Shown here: positions 41,619 through 53,014 of the stretch, piece after piece | Numbering within the stretch: the stretch's first letter is position 1 | How the letters are laid out: each line of letters opens with the position of its first letter | Source of the DNA: Celoporthe dispersa | Lineage: Eukaryota; Ascomycota; Sordariomycetes; Diaporthales; Cryphonectriaceae | Length of the DNA stretch: 64,000 nucleotides | Direction: 5' to 3' | NCBI GenBank assembly: GCA_016584495.1 | Contig: WAID01000007.1 | Span: forward strand, 1,722,001 to 1,786,000 | Notes under the pieces: generated by a model | Database searches by the model: none | What the model was told of the DNA's origin: nothing | The model's input: the letters and a program-made list of their open reading frames with translations, nothing else | Made by a program: the position numbers and the translations under genes

Positions 41619-44061
41619 TCACCCACTCGCCGACTCCGATACGTGCACCTCCTCCTCGATGATATTCCCGTCCGCGTCCCTAGGCTTCCTCTTCCAGCCC
41701 GTCGAGAACAGCTGGCCCATGTCGAACCTCGGCAGCGGGTGGGCCTCGGTGTTGATGACGACCTTGTCGAGGGGCAAGAAGTCGTCGGGGGAGAAGAGCA
41801 GGTAGAAGTACTTGAGGGTCTCGGCGAGCCAGAAGGACTCCATGTTGTCGCGCTTGACGGGGGGCACCTGGTTCGCGTTGGACAGCGAGGTGAAGCCGCC
41901 GCCGTCCTCGACGGCCGTGTGCTTCATGAAGGACTTGAACATCTCCCAGCCCCACTCGCGGTAGCGGATGTCGCCTGTGATGCGCCACATGTAGAAGAGC
42001 GACTCGACGGTCTCGGGCCGCTGGAGGTTGTGCGCGTCGCCGCCCTTGACGACAAAGTCCTTGCGCCACTCGGCCTCCGGGTCCGGGTCGAACGTGGCCG
42101 GTGCCTGGTGCTTGGAGCCCTCGGGCAGCTCCGGGTAGGGGAGCTTGAAGAAGGTGATCTCGGCGGCGAGGCCCGTGGCCATGTACTTGTACATGCCCCA
42201 GCAGGTCTGCATCAGCTCGCGCGCCAGCTGCATGTCCCTCTCCTTCTGGGCCGTCCAGGTCGGCAGCTTCCTGGCCTCGGCCTCGCTGATGCCGCCCGTC
42301 GCGGCGAGGGCGATCGTGCCGGGCATGAAGCACACGAGGTGGTCCATCTTGGGGCTGAGCTCGCCGCCGAGGCCGTTGACCTTCTCGCCGATGATGGTGA
42401 GCTGGGAGTGCTCCGTGTACGAGACGAGGTGCTTGCGCGTGCCGCGGAGGGCCTCCTCCCACATCTCCAGGTAGATGGGCTCCTGCTCGTTGGTCTGCAG
42501 GTACTGCTTGATCAGGTACTCGTAGTACGAGTCGCCGCGGCTGCCCAGGCGGATGTTCTGGCCGCGGAACTTGCCGCTGTCGGCGCTGATGTAGATGGGC
42601 ACCAGCCCGTCCTTGGCCCCGTTGTCGTCGAGCACCTGCATCACCTTCTCGACCTTGTCCCAGAAGTTCTTCTCACCCGTGAGCTTGGCCAGGTACTTGA
42701 ACTCGAGCTGCAGCGTGGTGGCCTCGGCTGTCGACGAGGCGCCGCCGTCGCTGTGCGAGGGGATGCCCTGGTACTTGCCGAGGTTCACGCTCGCGTACGG
42801 GATACCGGACTCGGACTCGAATGCTGCCAACAGGCGATCCGCCAGGTCCTTGGCCTTCTCGAGGTACAGGTCCTCCCCCGGTGCGCCGGGGTCGTCGTCG
42901 GCCTGGGGCGCCAGGTCCGGGTAGGCGTTGGAGAGATAGTGTGCAGACAGCAGGCCGCCCATCATGCGGATCGTGGTCTCGAACGTGTTCACGTCCTGGT
43001 CCTGGTCGTATGAGGAGAGAGGTTGCGATCCACTCTCGTGCATGCGCAACCCGGCTGGTCAGGTTCATGAGCATCATCGTGTCGAGCGCATCGACGATGA
43101 TCCAGCCGAGGCCCTTCTTGGCCATCTGCTGTCCTGACTTCGTCACCGGGTGGTAGACATCATGACCTGTCGCAAAAGAGAGAAGAATGTCAGCCACTGT
43201 CCTTCCTCATCTCGCACGCGAACCCCCGAGGCTTGCGGGATACATACCCCAGCCGTACCGCGCGTACGAATCCCAGCTCAGCTGGAAGGCCTCTACGACC
43301 CTCTCCCTCCTCTCCAGCCAGTCTGCCTTGTCCCCCACCGAGGACTCGTCAGATTTGAGCCAGCTTGTGCTCTTGAACGAGGGCATCCTCTCATATCCGT
43401 CCTTGCCAAACATGCCGAGCCAGTAGGCCAGCCCCAACACCAGGATCAGGAACCAAGCCATGTAGCGCTTGCGCCGGTAGAACGGCCTTGATCGCGAACT
43501 CGAAGGGTATGCGTACGGCTTGTCCTTGTACATGGGCAGCGCAGCCCGGTTCGGATTGAGAAAGTCTCCAAATTTGTCCAGGCCCTCTCCTAATATGCCT
43601 GCTGGTCCTCCTGTGCCGCCGCCGCCGCCGCCGCCACCTCCTCGGCCTGATCTCGCAGTGACGCCCGACGATGACCACAGACGGTCCTCTATCGCTCGCT
43701 GGGGGTTCGTGAAGGAGGGAACATTTTTCGGCACTGTGAACGACATGTCCTCCTCGTCTCTGCGCCCCTCGCCCTGGCCGTCGTGGGGGTGGCTGGAGTT
43801 GTAGTCGTCGTCCTTCTTCTCCTTGGCCCTCTCCCGCTGGTCGCGGAGGTTCTGGTTCAGGTCCTCGACGGCCTGCTTCCCTCGCTCGAGCGCCTCGGCG
43901 GCAGTCTCGGCAACCCTCTCTGTCACCTGGGTGGCGACCTGGGATGCTGTCGCGCGCAGGAGGTTGAGCTGGGTGAGGGCGTTCGCAGCTCCAGGGCCAC
44001 GGTTGGCAGGGTCGAGCAGGTTTCTCCGGAGGTTGAAGGGGTCTCGGAGAGAATTGTTCAT
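41619..44061 (-). CDS. MNS1: ER mannosyl-oligosaccharide 1,2-alpha-mannosidase, GH47 (frame broken by one indel)
   Basis: Class I alpha-1,2-mannosidase that trims Man9GlcNAc2 in the ER, part of N-glycan processing and ERAD timing. Type II membrane protein: a long cytosolic tail of about 200 residues, then a membrane anchor (MAWFLILVLGLAYWLGMF), then the catalytic GH47 barrel: YARYGW/GHDVYHPVTKSGQQM, GWIIVDALDTMMLMNLT, FETTIRMMGGLLSAHYL, LGSRGDSYYEYLIKQYL, HLVCFMPGTIAL, RPETVESLFYMWRITGD, DNMESFWLAETLKYFYLLF, ending NTEAHPLPRF. Exons 44061-43248 and 43166-41619; intron phase 1. One extra base in the GAGGAGAG stretch at about 43012-43020 breaks the frame between REWIATSL and YDQDQDVN; without it the protein is 786 aa. 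The cytosolic tail is longer than usual for Mns1 and includes a Gly9 run. Confidence 0.95.
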
Positions 44062-44797
44062 GGGGAGCGTCCACTACGTCTGTGGGCGCCCTTGTCGTTT
44101 TCGGTCGGGATGGGTATTTACTCTGCCCACATGGCAGGGCCAGAAGTCCACCTGGGAGCCCACCTCGAGTGTGCGCTGTGTGTGCCTTGCCTGAGTGCCG
44201 AGAGCTGGCAGCTTTGGTGGGTATCCCGTTGCAGGTTTGCCCCAGGGAAGACACTGAGACTCTGGCAGGATCTATGCAGCGGGCCCTGGCAGAAGGGACT
44301 GCAGGGAGTAGGTTGTCGTATATAGGGTGGTATGGGTTTCTATATGAAGTCTTTGTGATCCAAAAGAGAGACAATTGAGCAGCAAAAGGACAGCAATGCA
44401 GGTGTCTCTTGGAGTTGCATCTTTCATGCAGTCTGGTCCGAAAGCTGTCGTATGCACCTCCACATTAGCGCTGTAGGGAGCTGCAGGTGATTGTTCCCAG
44501 GCAGGCCAGGGCCGAACTGCCAGGCTGTCCCCGGCAGGGATACCACCTGGCTACCCAGGCCCTCAGGCTCCGCCCAGGATCCCAGTGGCTCATCAGCCAG
44601 GGGTTGCGGCTTCGATAACCGAGGGGCTCACCTTGCATAGTTAGGTACTTAGCTATCATACATGGCACAGTACAACTAGCAGACAAATAATATGCAAATT
44701 GCATCAGACAACACTGGATGGTGCTTTGGCCTGGCACCCATCAGCTGTCATCACAACACTGCAAACTGAGGAGGAGAATGTTCCCAGGAGCTCACCC
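44062..44797. promoter_or_regulatory. Divergent promoter region MNS1 - ATG10
   Basis: 736 bp with no coding signal between two divergent genes; no specific site recognised. Confidence 0.45.
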
Positions 44798-45717
44798 ATG
44801 CCACCAGATGGGATGATGAACACTCCACAGAGGCGCAGTGACGAGTTCAAGAATTTTCCATTTCTCAGCGCTGAGGAGTTTGCAGAGGTCTGTCATCAGC
44901 TTGACCGGCGATACTCTCAGGCGACCCTCGGCCCGGTGAGGCGGCGATGGAAACTGAGGGTGTGCAGAGCGCTGGATATTTCGTTTTCGAGCTCTGCAGA
45001 GTACACGACATTTGTCCAGATCATCCGGCCGCTTGACGGCGAGCTCGACGACGAGGACCTCTCGGCATGCCTCGACAGCTTCTCATTTGGCGAGGTCGTC
45101 ACAGGCACGACAGGGACAGAGGATCAGGAGATGGTAGAGACAGAGAATGACCCGGTATGTTTCCATGGCACATGCTGGCTAGGTATACATGCCCACGACC
45201 CGGTGATAGATACTCACACCTCTGCGCAGGCAGTCGTGCAGAAGACGCAAAAGGCACCAGACTTCGGCTATGTCACATATGAGATCCACCTCCATCCGAC
45301 ATATCAGGCCCCTTGTCTCTGGTTCAGCCTCCACGGGCTGCCGGTAGACGAGCCGGCTTTCAGCATCGACACGGTCTTCCGCCGTCTCGTTCCAGACCAG
45401 TACAAGGACGGCCTCCGGAAGGTTGGAAATATCGGTGGCATATCAGCGGACGTACGTGCATCCCTTTGTTTTGCTGCAATCAAGTCAATTATGGCCCCTG
45501 CTGTCCGAGTTTCTGGATGGTCCAGGTCTAGACTAACACACCGAAAACGCAGCATCACCCTGTCACGGGCGTCCCCAGCTTCTTCGTCCACCCATGCCTC
45601 CTGGGCGACGCCATGTCGAGCTTCGACTGCTCCAAGGAGGATTACCTCATGGCATGGTTAGGGTTGACTGGTGGATGCGTAGGATTGTGGGTGCCAAAAG
45701 AAATGGCAATGGGGTGA
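44798..45717 (+). CDS. ATG10: Autophagy E2-like enzyme Atg10
   Basis: E2-like enzyme that conjugates Atg12 to Atg5 during autophagosome formation. Exons 44798-45154, 45230-45451 and 45553-45717 (introns 75 and 101 nt, both phase 0) code for about 247 aa. The E2-like core is recognisable: FGYVTYEIHLHPTYQAPCLWFSLHGLPV, then HHPVTGVPSFFVHPCLLGDAM, where the cysteine of HPC is the thioester-forming residue of the Atg3/Atg10 family, and YLMAWLGLTGGCVGLWVPKEM at the end. The start is uncertain among ATGs at 44798, 44813 and 44816; the first is used. It converges on the snRNP gene, with only 86 bp between the stops, so the 3' UTRs must overlap. Confidence 0.9.
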
Positions 45718-45803
45718 AGGTCCAATGCCGAGGCCTTGTATGGGATCCGCGACTGTCTTGTTGTTGCCGTAGAGCTTGCGCGAATCGGACCATCACGGGC
45801 CTC

Positions 45804-46477
45804 TCACTCATCGTCGCTGTCCTCCTCCATAGCCACATCACTGTCTTCGTCTTCCTCCTCTTCCTCCTCGCGGGGACGCTTCTGGCCCCTGTTCTCGGGG
45901 TCTGCAGGCGCAGTCGTTGGTTTCGAGGGGAGGCCTGCCGACGCCGTTGCTTCTGCTGCGGGTGCCGATCCAGGGACAGGTGCATTGAAGATGATGTGCT
46001 GCAGATCGGTCATCTCTGCGGCGTGTGATGTTGCAGCCGTGGGCAACCTGAAGGTACCGTCGAGTTTCGCAACGACGTTGGACTTGGATTTCGCGTACGA
46101 TACTTTCTGTCGCGTGGATGAGCTTGCTGGTCCAACACCACCTGATTTAATGTTGAGCAGTCTAGCATGACATGTGGACTCACCATCTGCTGGCCCAAGA
46201 AGTCGAAACCATCCAATGCCCTCATGGCTTGTGTGGCCGTTTGTATGTCGCGGTACACTATGTGCGCCTGACCCCTCATCTTGGAGGTTCTGAGAGCGAC
46301 AACATCCAGCACCGGGCCGTAGGTCGAGAAGAGCATGTAGAGCGCCGTGCGCAGATCATCTTTCTTGACGTGCGCTGACGGTATGCCTCGCACATAGAGC
46401 GTTTGGTTGGGGGGGATTGACTGGGGCTTCGGCGGAATGTTGCCTGCGAGAGGCATCTTGGGAGGAGCTGGAGGCAT
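45804..46477 (-). CDS. U1A/U2B''-family snRNP RNA-binding protein
   Basis: 198-aa spliceosomal protein with two exons, 46477-46184 and 46106-45804 (78-nt intron, phase 0). An N-terminal RRM (about residues 20-115) has RNP2 LYVRGIP and RNP1-like MRGQAHIVY, followed by the exon junction GQQM/KVSYAKSKSNVVAKLDGTF; YAKSKS.V.AKL.GT is typical of the U1A/U2B''/SNF family, which bind stem-loops of U1 or U2 snRNA. The C-terminus is a low-complexity Ala/Pro linker and an acidic Glu/Asp tail (KRPREEEEEEDEDSD...), where a second RRM would sit in animal U1A. A single RRM favours the U2B'' (Msl1) role, but which snRNA it binds is inferred. Divergent from ARPC1. Confidence 0.87.
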
Positions 46478-46935
46478 TTTGGTGTGTTGATGGTGGAAAG
46501 ATGTTGTGTGGCAAAGAGTTAGAGATGTGACCCTAAAAGATATGGATGCTGTAGTGAGCCCCTAGGTAGGCAGTGGTGGTGGTGATGGTTAGATATTCAA
46601 GAGATGACAAGTGGTTGTCGCGTCGCGCCCAGGCCCCAGCCTAGCATCTTTTTTCCAGAGCATGAAGCTGCAGCTCCCACAGCAGCCGTTACCGCATTAC
46701 AGGGGCTCATGCTTGTATTGAGGCTGACGTAACCGCCCACACCCCACACTGCTCCCTGCACTTTGGAGAGCTACTACGTACTGCTACTACGTACTTCCCC
46801 CCTGACGCTGCTGCACTCTTCTTCCCAAGATACCAGAAACAAGCTTCTCTATGCTCCTCACATAATCACCCACGACCTGCCGTGATAGTAGAGAGCTACT
46901 CCTATCACAAAAGAAGCCGAACCCCGATCTACAAG
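46478..46935. promoter_or_regulatory. Divergent promoter region snRNP protein - ARPC1
   Basis: 458 bp without coding signal. The perfect 12-bp direct repeat at 46771-46795 is listed separately; a GGT repeat lies near 46575-46590. Confidence 0.5.
46771..46795. repeat. 12-bp direct repeat, two copies separated by 1 bp
   Basis: CTACTACGTACT occurs twice, at 46771-46782 and 46784-46795. Each copy holds the palindrome TACGTA. It lies 141-165 bp upstream of the ARPC1 ATG and could be a paired factor-binding site; no factor is assigned. Confidence 0.7.
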
Positions 46936-48185
46936 ATGGCTGCCCCAGAGGTGCACCATCTCTTCCACAACCCCATCGCCGACCACTCCTTCTCGGCCGA
47001 CCGGTCGACCTTGGCTATCGCGCGGGACACGACCGTCGAGCTGTATGGCAAGGCTGGCAGTGCGTTCAAGCTACAGGACGAGCTGAAGGGACATGACAAG
47101 ACCATCACCAGCATCGATATCGCGCCAAAGTCTGGCCGCATCGTGTCTTGCTCTCAGGGTCAGTACCGTCTGGGAGGCCCTCCTCTCCTCCGCAAGGCTG
47201 ACGGCAGCATCTGGCTGACGGGTGGACAGATCGAAATGCGCTGGTCTGGGAGCCCTCGCCCCAGGGCTACAAGCCCACCCTCGTCCTTCTCCGGATCAAC
47301 CGAGCTGCCACCTTTGTCCGCTGGTCCCCCTCCGAGACCAAGTTCGGGGTGGGATCCGGCGACCGCGTGATCGCAGTCTGCTACTTCGAGGAGGAGAACG
47401 ACTGGTGGGTGTCCAAGCACCTGAAGAAGCCCATCCGCAGTACCATCACGACTATCGCCTGGCACCCGAACTCTGTGCTCCTTGCCGCCGGCTCCACCGA
47501 CGCCCACGCCCGGGTCTTTTCGAGCTTCATCAAGTCGGTGGACGCCAAGCCCGAGCCAAGCGCCTGGGGCGAGAGGCTGCCCTTCAACACCGTCTGCGGC
47601 GAGTTCCTGAACAACTCCGCCGGTTGGGTCCACTCGGTCGCATTCTCGCCCAGCGGCGATGCACTGGCGTTTGCCTCGCACGACAGTAGCGTCACTGTGG
47701 TCTACCCCAGCGCACCAGAGCAGCCTCCCAAGGCTGTCATCAGCGTCACGACTCAGCTGCTGCCCTTCATGAGTCTCTTCTGGTCCAGCGAGACCGAGAT
47801 CATTGCGGCCGGGTACGACTGTGAGGCTTTCCGCTTCCAGGGCGGCGAGGCCGGCTGGCAGCTGGCTGGAACTCTGGAGGCTAAGAGCAGACCTGGTCTG
47901 GGCGACGTAAGAGAGGAGTCTGCTCTGAACATGTTTAGGCAGATGGACCTGAAGGGCAAGGTCAAGGACGACACGAAACTCTCCACCGTCCACCAAAACA
48001 CCATCACAATGATCCGCCCCTATGAAACTTCTGGTGGCTCTGTCACCAAGTTCAGCTGTGAGCCTGTTCCCCCCCCCCGCCCCCCCTTTTCTCCCTCTAA
48101 TAGACCTTTGCAAGTGAGTTCTGAGCGCTGATTTTCATGTTTAGCGACCGGAGTGGACGGAAGGGTCGTCATCTGGCATACCTAG
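46936..48185 (+). CDS. Arp2/3 complex subunit 1 (ARPC1/Arc40), WD40 protein
   Basis: 363-aa WD40 beta-propeller subunit of the actin-nucleating Arp2/3 complex, acting at endocytic patches. Exons 46936-47158, 47230-48057 and 48145-48185 with introns of 71 and 87 nt, both phase 1. Typical ARPC1 stretches: MAAPEVHHLFHNPIADHSFS, GHDKTITSIDIAPKSGRIVSCSQ/DRNALVWE, AATFVRWSPSETKFGVGSGDRVIAVCYFEEENDWWVSKHLKKPIRSTI, WHPNSVLLAAGSTDAHARVFS, GWVHSVAFSPSGDALAFASHDS, and the tail LSTVHQNTITMIRPY...VTKFS/STGVDGRVVIWHT. The last exon is only 41 nt and supplies the final blade strand; it is easily missed by gene callers. No frame problem. Confidence 0.95.
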
Positions 48186-48333
48186 ACTAGATCACAATAG
48201 TCCACACAATGGATACTTGAAGAAATCTTCCGTGCTTTTGACCTGAGTCTTTGACAATGGTTTGCATTAGCCTCGTCTCGTCTCAGCACTGACTCTGGAG
48301 CAGCACGTCCGCAGCTCCAGGACTTCAAAGCCC
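48186..48333. other. ARPC1 3' flank
   Basis: Short non-coding stretch after the ARPC1 stop; nothing recognised. Confidence 0.5.
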
Positions 48334-49177
48334 ATGACCGTATCTCTCATATTGCTTTGTTGTGGCGATGAAGTATCTGTATGCCACTGTTGTGTCCTAC
48401 GTATTGTCGAAGAATGCTCAGTCTATCCTCAAGACTTCAATCTGTTCTGACCATCCTTTGACCGACGGAAGAACAATCACCAAGACGAATCCTCGGGAAA
48501 TCTCTCCCAGTGCACGTTGGATCCCGAGTGTGAGCCAGATGGCTGTCATTACGCTCCGAGGAAATGATCTCACCTCGAATGCCTATCCCGCCGCATGCTG
48601 TTCCTCAATCCTCACCTCGAACCCGAATGCAAGAGCTGCCAGAGGATCGTTGCAGTGATCTGCCAGAGGACGTACCGCCATCGTCTTGTCTCCAAACATG
48701 GCGGCAGTCGGATCAATGCTGCCCCTCGGTTCCACGAACCGCGGTTCCACAGCTGTCAGGCGGAGACCGCATCATAGACCGCAGAGCAAGCTCACCGCCA
48801 GCAGGCGATGCATCCACGCGCTGCTGGTGCCTTTCCGATTCAACCTATCACATCGCGTGCCACGGCTTTCCAAGCCTCCTCCCCTTCTCACCACCACTGC
48901 CAACACGCACAAGATCCGCCACATCAGCACCCTGATCTGGCGAAGAGCACCGCGCGACCGCGAGGACGTGCTCGGCGCGGAGGCATGCGCGTGTTGGGTG
49001 ATGAGGTTTCTCTACGAGTGCGGTGAGGTGATTGTGTTGTATAACTCTACGGACTTTGAGGCGGATCCGGATGGTGCTTGGGAACAGGTGCTTAGGGCAT
49101 GGCAGGCTACATGTCAGGTGCTAGGGGACTGGAAGAGATCGCAGGAGCTGGAATGGATCGGGGGAAGAGGGGTTTAA
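48334..49177 (+). pseudogene. Possible decayed Cys/His-rich gene
   Basis: One frame starting ATG 48334 (MTVSLILLCCGDEVSVCHCCVL...) shows an unusual density of Cys and His over about 145 codons, e.g. SQCTLDPECEPDGCHYAPRK and HLEPECKSCQRIVAVICQR, but is interrupted by TGA at 48448 and 48565 and TAG at 48775. All three could arise from single C-to-T changes. A second frame further on ends with a protein-like piece, VMRFLYECGEVIVLYNSTDFEADPDG...RSQELEWIGGRG, stopping at 49177. The pieces might be a zinc-binding protein gene broken by mutation or by sequencing indels like those elsewhere in the window. I recognise no family, and chance cannot be excluded. Confidence 0.3.
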
Positions 49178-51147
49178 ATACTGTGAGGGGAGGATGAGTT
49201 GGGAGGGACTATGAAGGGAAGATTGTGAGCTGAACCCTAGAGACAGAAAATGACAAGTGTAGCTCAACTTTGGCCAGGGGTAAAGAGAAAGGAGTTTAAG
49301 CCTCAGGGGTCCTTGAGATTCTAGACTTGACTAGACTGGCCAATACTGGCTGGTTCCCTGGTGACAATGTATTCAAGTTGAAAGTAGACTTGGTCATGAT
49401 TATGTTGGCTTGGTATTACAATGGAATGAGAGTTGTGCTACTCCCTAACCTTGATCTGCAGCAACCTCTTTCAGCCAGGTCCTCAGGCCAGGTGAAGCCA
49501 TATTTATTTTGTAGCTGCGTATTTTGAAGTCATATTTCACACGAATTCAACTACCATTCTCCCATCATGTGGTTATTACGAGTATCCATGCACCACCCAT
49601 GCATCCAATGAGTAAGGCTCGAGGTATTCACTATTTGTTATGCATGTGAACGACATCATGTCCTCTAATTCTTGCATGCTGCCCTTGGGTTATGATACTT
49701 GTTCCCAAAATGACCAAAGTGATGGTTGTTCCACTAAGAAAACTACTATATGCTATAATTGGACCCCATCCACCAAAGATGATGCTGAGGAGTGTGTAGA
49801 TCTAGAGAGGCTTTTGCAGGGCATAATTGCTTGATCTGAAGGATTCCCTTGGTTGTCTTTGTCGTCAAAAGAGGCAAAGCAGTAGAATTTCATAATAATT
49901 ATGAAGCTGTGAGGTAATGTACGAAGAGAACTGACATTGTGAAGAGACTTGTCTCGGGGCTACTGCAGATGCCTGAGCTTGGTTGCTGCAGTCATACTCT
50001 AAGATTCTCCTTAAAGAGTTATTTCTGACACTGCCGCGAGTACTAAACAAGTTTGCTGTGTAATATTAGTAGAGTATATTCTCATTGTGTGTCCAAAATC
50101 ATCCAGGAAACACGGGAATACTCCTTGTCTGCCATCTGCGACATACTGATCTGGTAGAGATCCTCATCTATGTCTTGCTTCTCCATGTCTTACTTCTCCA
50201 TGTGCTTGGCTAACCACTCCTCATGGTTACAAATATGTCTGCTTAGCCAACACTCGGAAGCAGCCACAGATGACACTTGAGTCTACGCTCTTTGTCTTAA
50301 TGTGCCAGACCTGGTCCTTTAGACTGATCGCGTCTCGTCGACAATGCAGTGTTACGCACAAGGCCGTCCTTCCGATGTCAATATGATTTCTTTCATCTGA
50401 CGGGCAGGGCAGTTAGTCTCGTATTAACGAGGCCGCGGGCCTCCAAAGGTCCCTCTTCGCAAGACGGCATCATGTCAGAGCATTGAAACACCCGCATTAC
50501 TGTGGTACTTTTCAGAGCGGCACCAAGCAGGCCTCCTTTTTCCAACTGGACGTCCTCAGACCAGACCAGGCGCTCGCAAGCCCAAGGCACCGGCTACCCG
50601 AGCATCTCAATGCCGCCGTTGCGCGAATTCCGAGGCTTAGAGCGGGCGCCGTTCATGACCAGTGACCACCTTAATTAGCCCATGAAGAAATCCCGTCTCC
50701 TAGTGGAACCCACTGCCGTCATTATCACCTCATGTCATTTCTCTCTCTCTCCATTCCTCCCGAGGCTCACCGCACGCCACGGCTCTGACGACGCGGGCCG
50801 GACCAAGCTACCTTGAAACGGTGACCACGAATCACCGGGAAGACAAGCACGCTAGAAACGGTGCCAGCGTCTTTTCTTTTTCGCACAAGTCTCTCCTGCG
50901 CCTCTTAGCCCGGGGCACCGTCTGGTGCTAAGGACCTGCCGAGTGGTTCTTAAAAGTTTAAAATCGGCCGTGATTGACCCGAAGAGCCAGATCCTGGGTT
51001 GGGAGGGTAGTTGAGACGAACTCCCACACGAGTGTGGCCCAAGAGGGGAAAAGAAGATAATTAGATGACGGGGAAGGCTGCAGTGAGGCTGAGTCGCCGT
51101 GATGTTAGTGGGTTTCGAACGCCTTGCCTCCGCGCTGTGTGGCTGCT
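49178..51147. other. AT-richer stretch without a convincing gene
   Basis: From about 49200 to 50400 the G+C content by eye falls well below that of the rest of the window. A 64-codon ATG frame at 49640-49834 has five cysteines (CMLPLGYDTCSQ, GCSTKKTTICYNW, AEECVDLERLL) but no signal peptide or recognised domain. This could be an old transposon remnant or an orphan small gene; neither is shown. From 50400 onward, GC-richer non-coding sequence. Confidence 0.4.
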
Positions 51148-51919
51148 TCAAGTTTGATATAACACCCGGCAGTAATTAATTAGGTCGAGGTGTGATGCAT
51201 GCACGTCTCGTGTTTTGTCGCATGAGCGAGTGGCTTGTCCTGGCCCCTCCAGCATTAATCCGTGATAAAATTGCATGCCCATACGGGAGGGAGTGCCCAT
51301 GTCACTGGCTGGCTTCATCTGACGCTCTGTAGGACGTACGTATACTCTGAGGAGACAAGCTCTACCCGATACGGGTAAAGGGCGAGGCATCACAAGACTG
51401 GACGCACCAATCTGCCGAGTACAGTCGGAAAATATACTTTCAGAAGGAATAGAATTTTGACTTGACTTGGTGCCTGCCATGGTTGACACTTGTCCTGCGA
51501 GACACGTTTCTTGTAGATGTGCGGTGTATAAACCTTGGTTGAGAAAAGGCTCTTTGAAAATACGAACGAAGTGTTGGGGCTGACCTACGCTCTCATGGAC
51601 CACGGACAACAAGCCATAGTGAGGTCCCAGAGGAGAGAGAGACTAAACTCAACAGAATGGGCGATTATCATATGATGACAGGCTCATGGTATCTCAAAAT
51701 GCTTACGCCAAGACTACACTTCTCGTGAATGGCGGAGCCAGCGAATTAGGAACGGGGTCTGCGCTGGAGCCACGAGCTCTCCTCTCGTATGTGATGCTGT
51801 ATCATGAGAGCCAACCCAGTCTAACTCGGCCCGGGAGAAACGAGGCTGAACCAGAGGTGACCCTGATCGGCGGGCAAGCCGGTTCCCCCCCCTCTCTTCT
51901 CCCCAAGGCTCGCGCAGAG

Positions 51920-51920
<1 letters not shown>

Positions 51921-51972
<52 letters not shown>
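51921..51972. repeat. TG dinucleotide microsatellite (26 units)
   Basis: Perfect (TG)26, the longest simple repeat in the window; non-coding. Confidence 0.95.
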
Positions 51973-51975
<3 letters not shown>

Positions 51976-52983
51976 CCCTCGGCAGCCGTCCGGTTCGTGC
52001 ATGTGAAAAAATGGATCCCCAAGGCTTGGTAGATCTCCACAAGCCAACCCTCGGAAGAGGAGTCAGAAAGAGAATACGATGGTTGGACTTGGGCAATCCA
52101 GAGGAAGAGGGGAGGGGGAGAAACAAGAAAAAGGAAAGAAAAAAATTGCCAGGGAGGCAGCCAACGGCAAAGCCGCGTTCGCCGCTGATCTCTTTGGCCT
52201 TAATTGCTGGCAACGGGGCAGCGAGATGGAGGTTGTGTTTCTCTTGCGTGTCAACCGTGCCTCTCTCGGCACGACCTCTTTTTTTTCTTCTTTTTTCCCT
52301 CCCATTCTTCCCCTCCTGAGCTCTTCATCTAGGGTCGAGGAAGATCGACCTGACTAAGTTTGTCGCGATGTTGCGATGTGAAACACGCGACTAATGAGGA
52401 TCGGCTGGAGCTCTGGCACGGCAGAACAAGAGGGGGAAACAAAGCGAGAGTCTCACTTGAAGTAGGAAGGGAAAGAGAAACTAATAATAATAATCATAAT
52501 AATAGAGAGAGAGAGAAGAAAAAGAAGGAGGGAAAAAAAGGCCGGGAGAGGAAAAAAAAAAAAAAAAGAAAAGGGTCCCCCATGTGGTGCCCCATGTCCC
52601 CCCCACTTCATAGCCACTGGAGAACTGGGAAATGCAAGAAGCAGCAGCAGATGGCCCTGCTGGGCAAGCCTTGCTCGATGGCTTGTAAGAAAAAAAAGAA
52701 AAAAAAAGGGCTACGGCTTTTGACGTGCGGGATAGCGCTTGCACAGTGTTGGGATCTTCCCCGGGGCAAAGATGATCGCCCCTTTGTGTCCCTGAAGACA
52801 GACAAGAGTAACAAGCAGAGTCCCTGTTGCACTGATATGAGCGATCGTCCAAAAGATTCCCCTCTCCAATCAAGGATGCTCACGGGCGCTATGGAGAAGG
52901 ATGAGGCTGTGAGGCTTGATTTGAGGAAATGCCTTGTCCTTCCTGTGCCTAGCGAGAGATCATCCTGAAGGGTGCCCCTGGAG

Positions 52984-53014
52984 GAGGCGGGGAGAGGGAG
53001 AGAGAGAGAGAGAG
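52984..53014. repeat. GA dinucleotide-rich tract
   Basis: GGGAGAGGGAGAGAGAG-type purine tract, non-coding. Confidence 0.7.

Noticed and set aside
51080..51175. GTTCGAAAC B-box-like motif (minus strand)
   Set aside because: No A box at the needed spacing; stems do not pair.
51148..51612. 154-codon minus-strand ORF
   Set aside because: No domain, no coding bias and no neighbouring exon; likely random.
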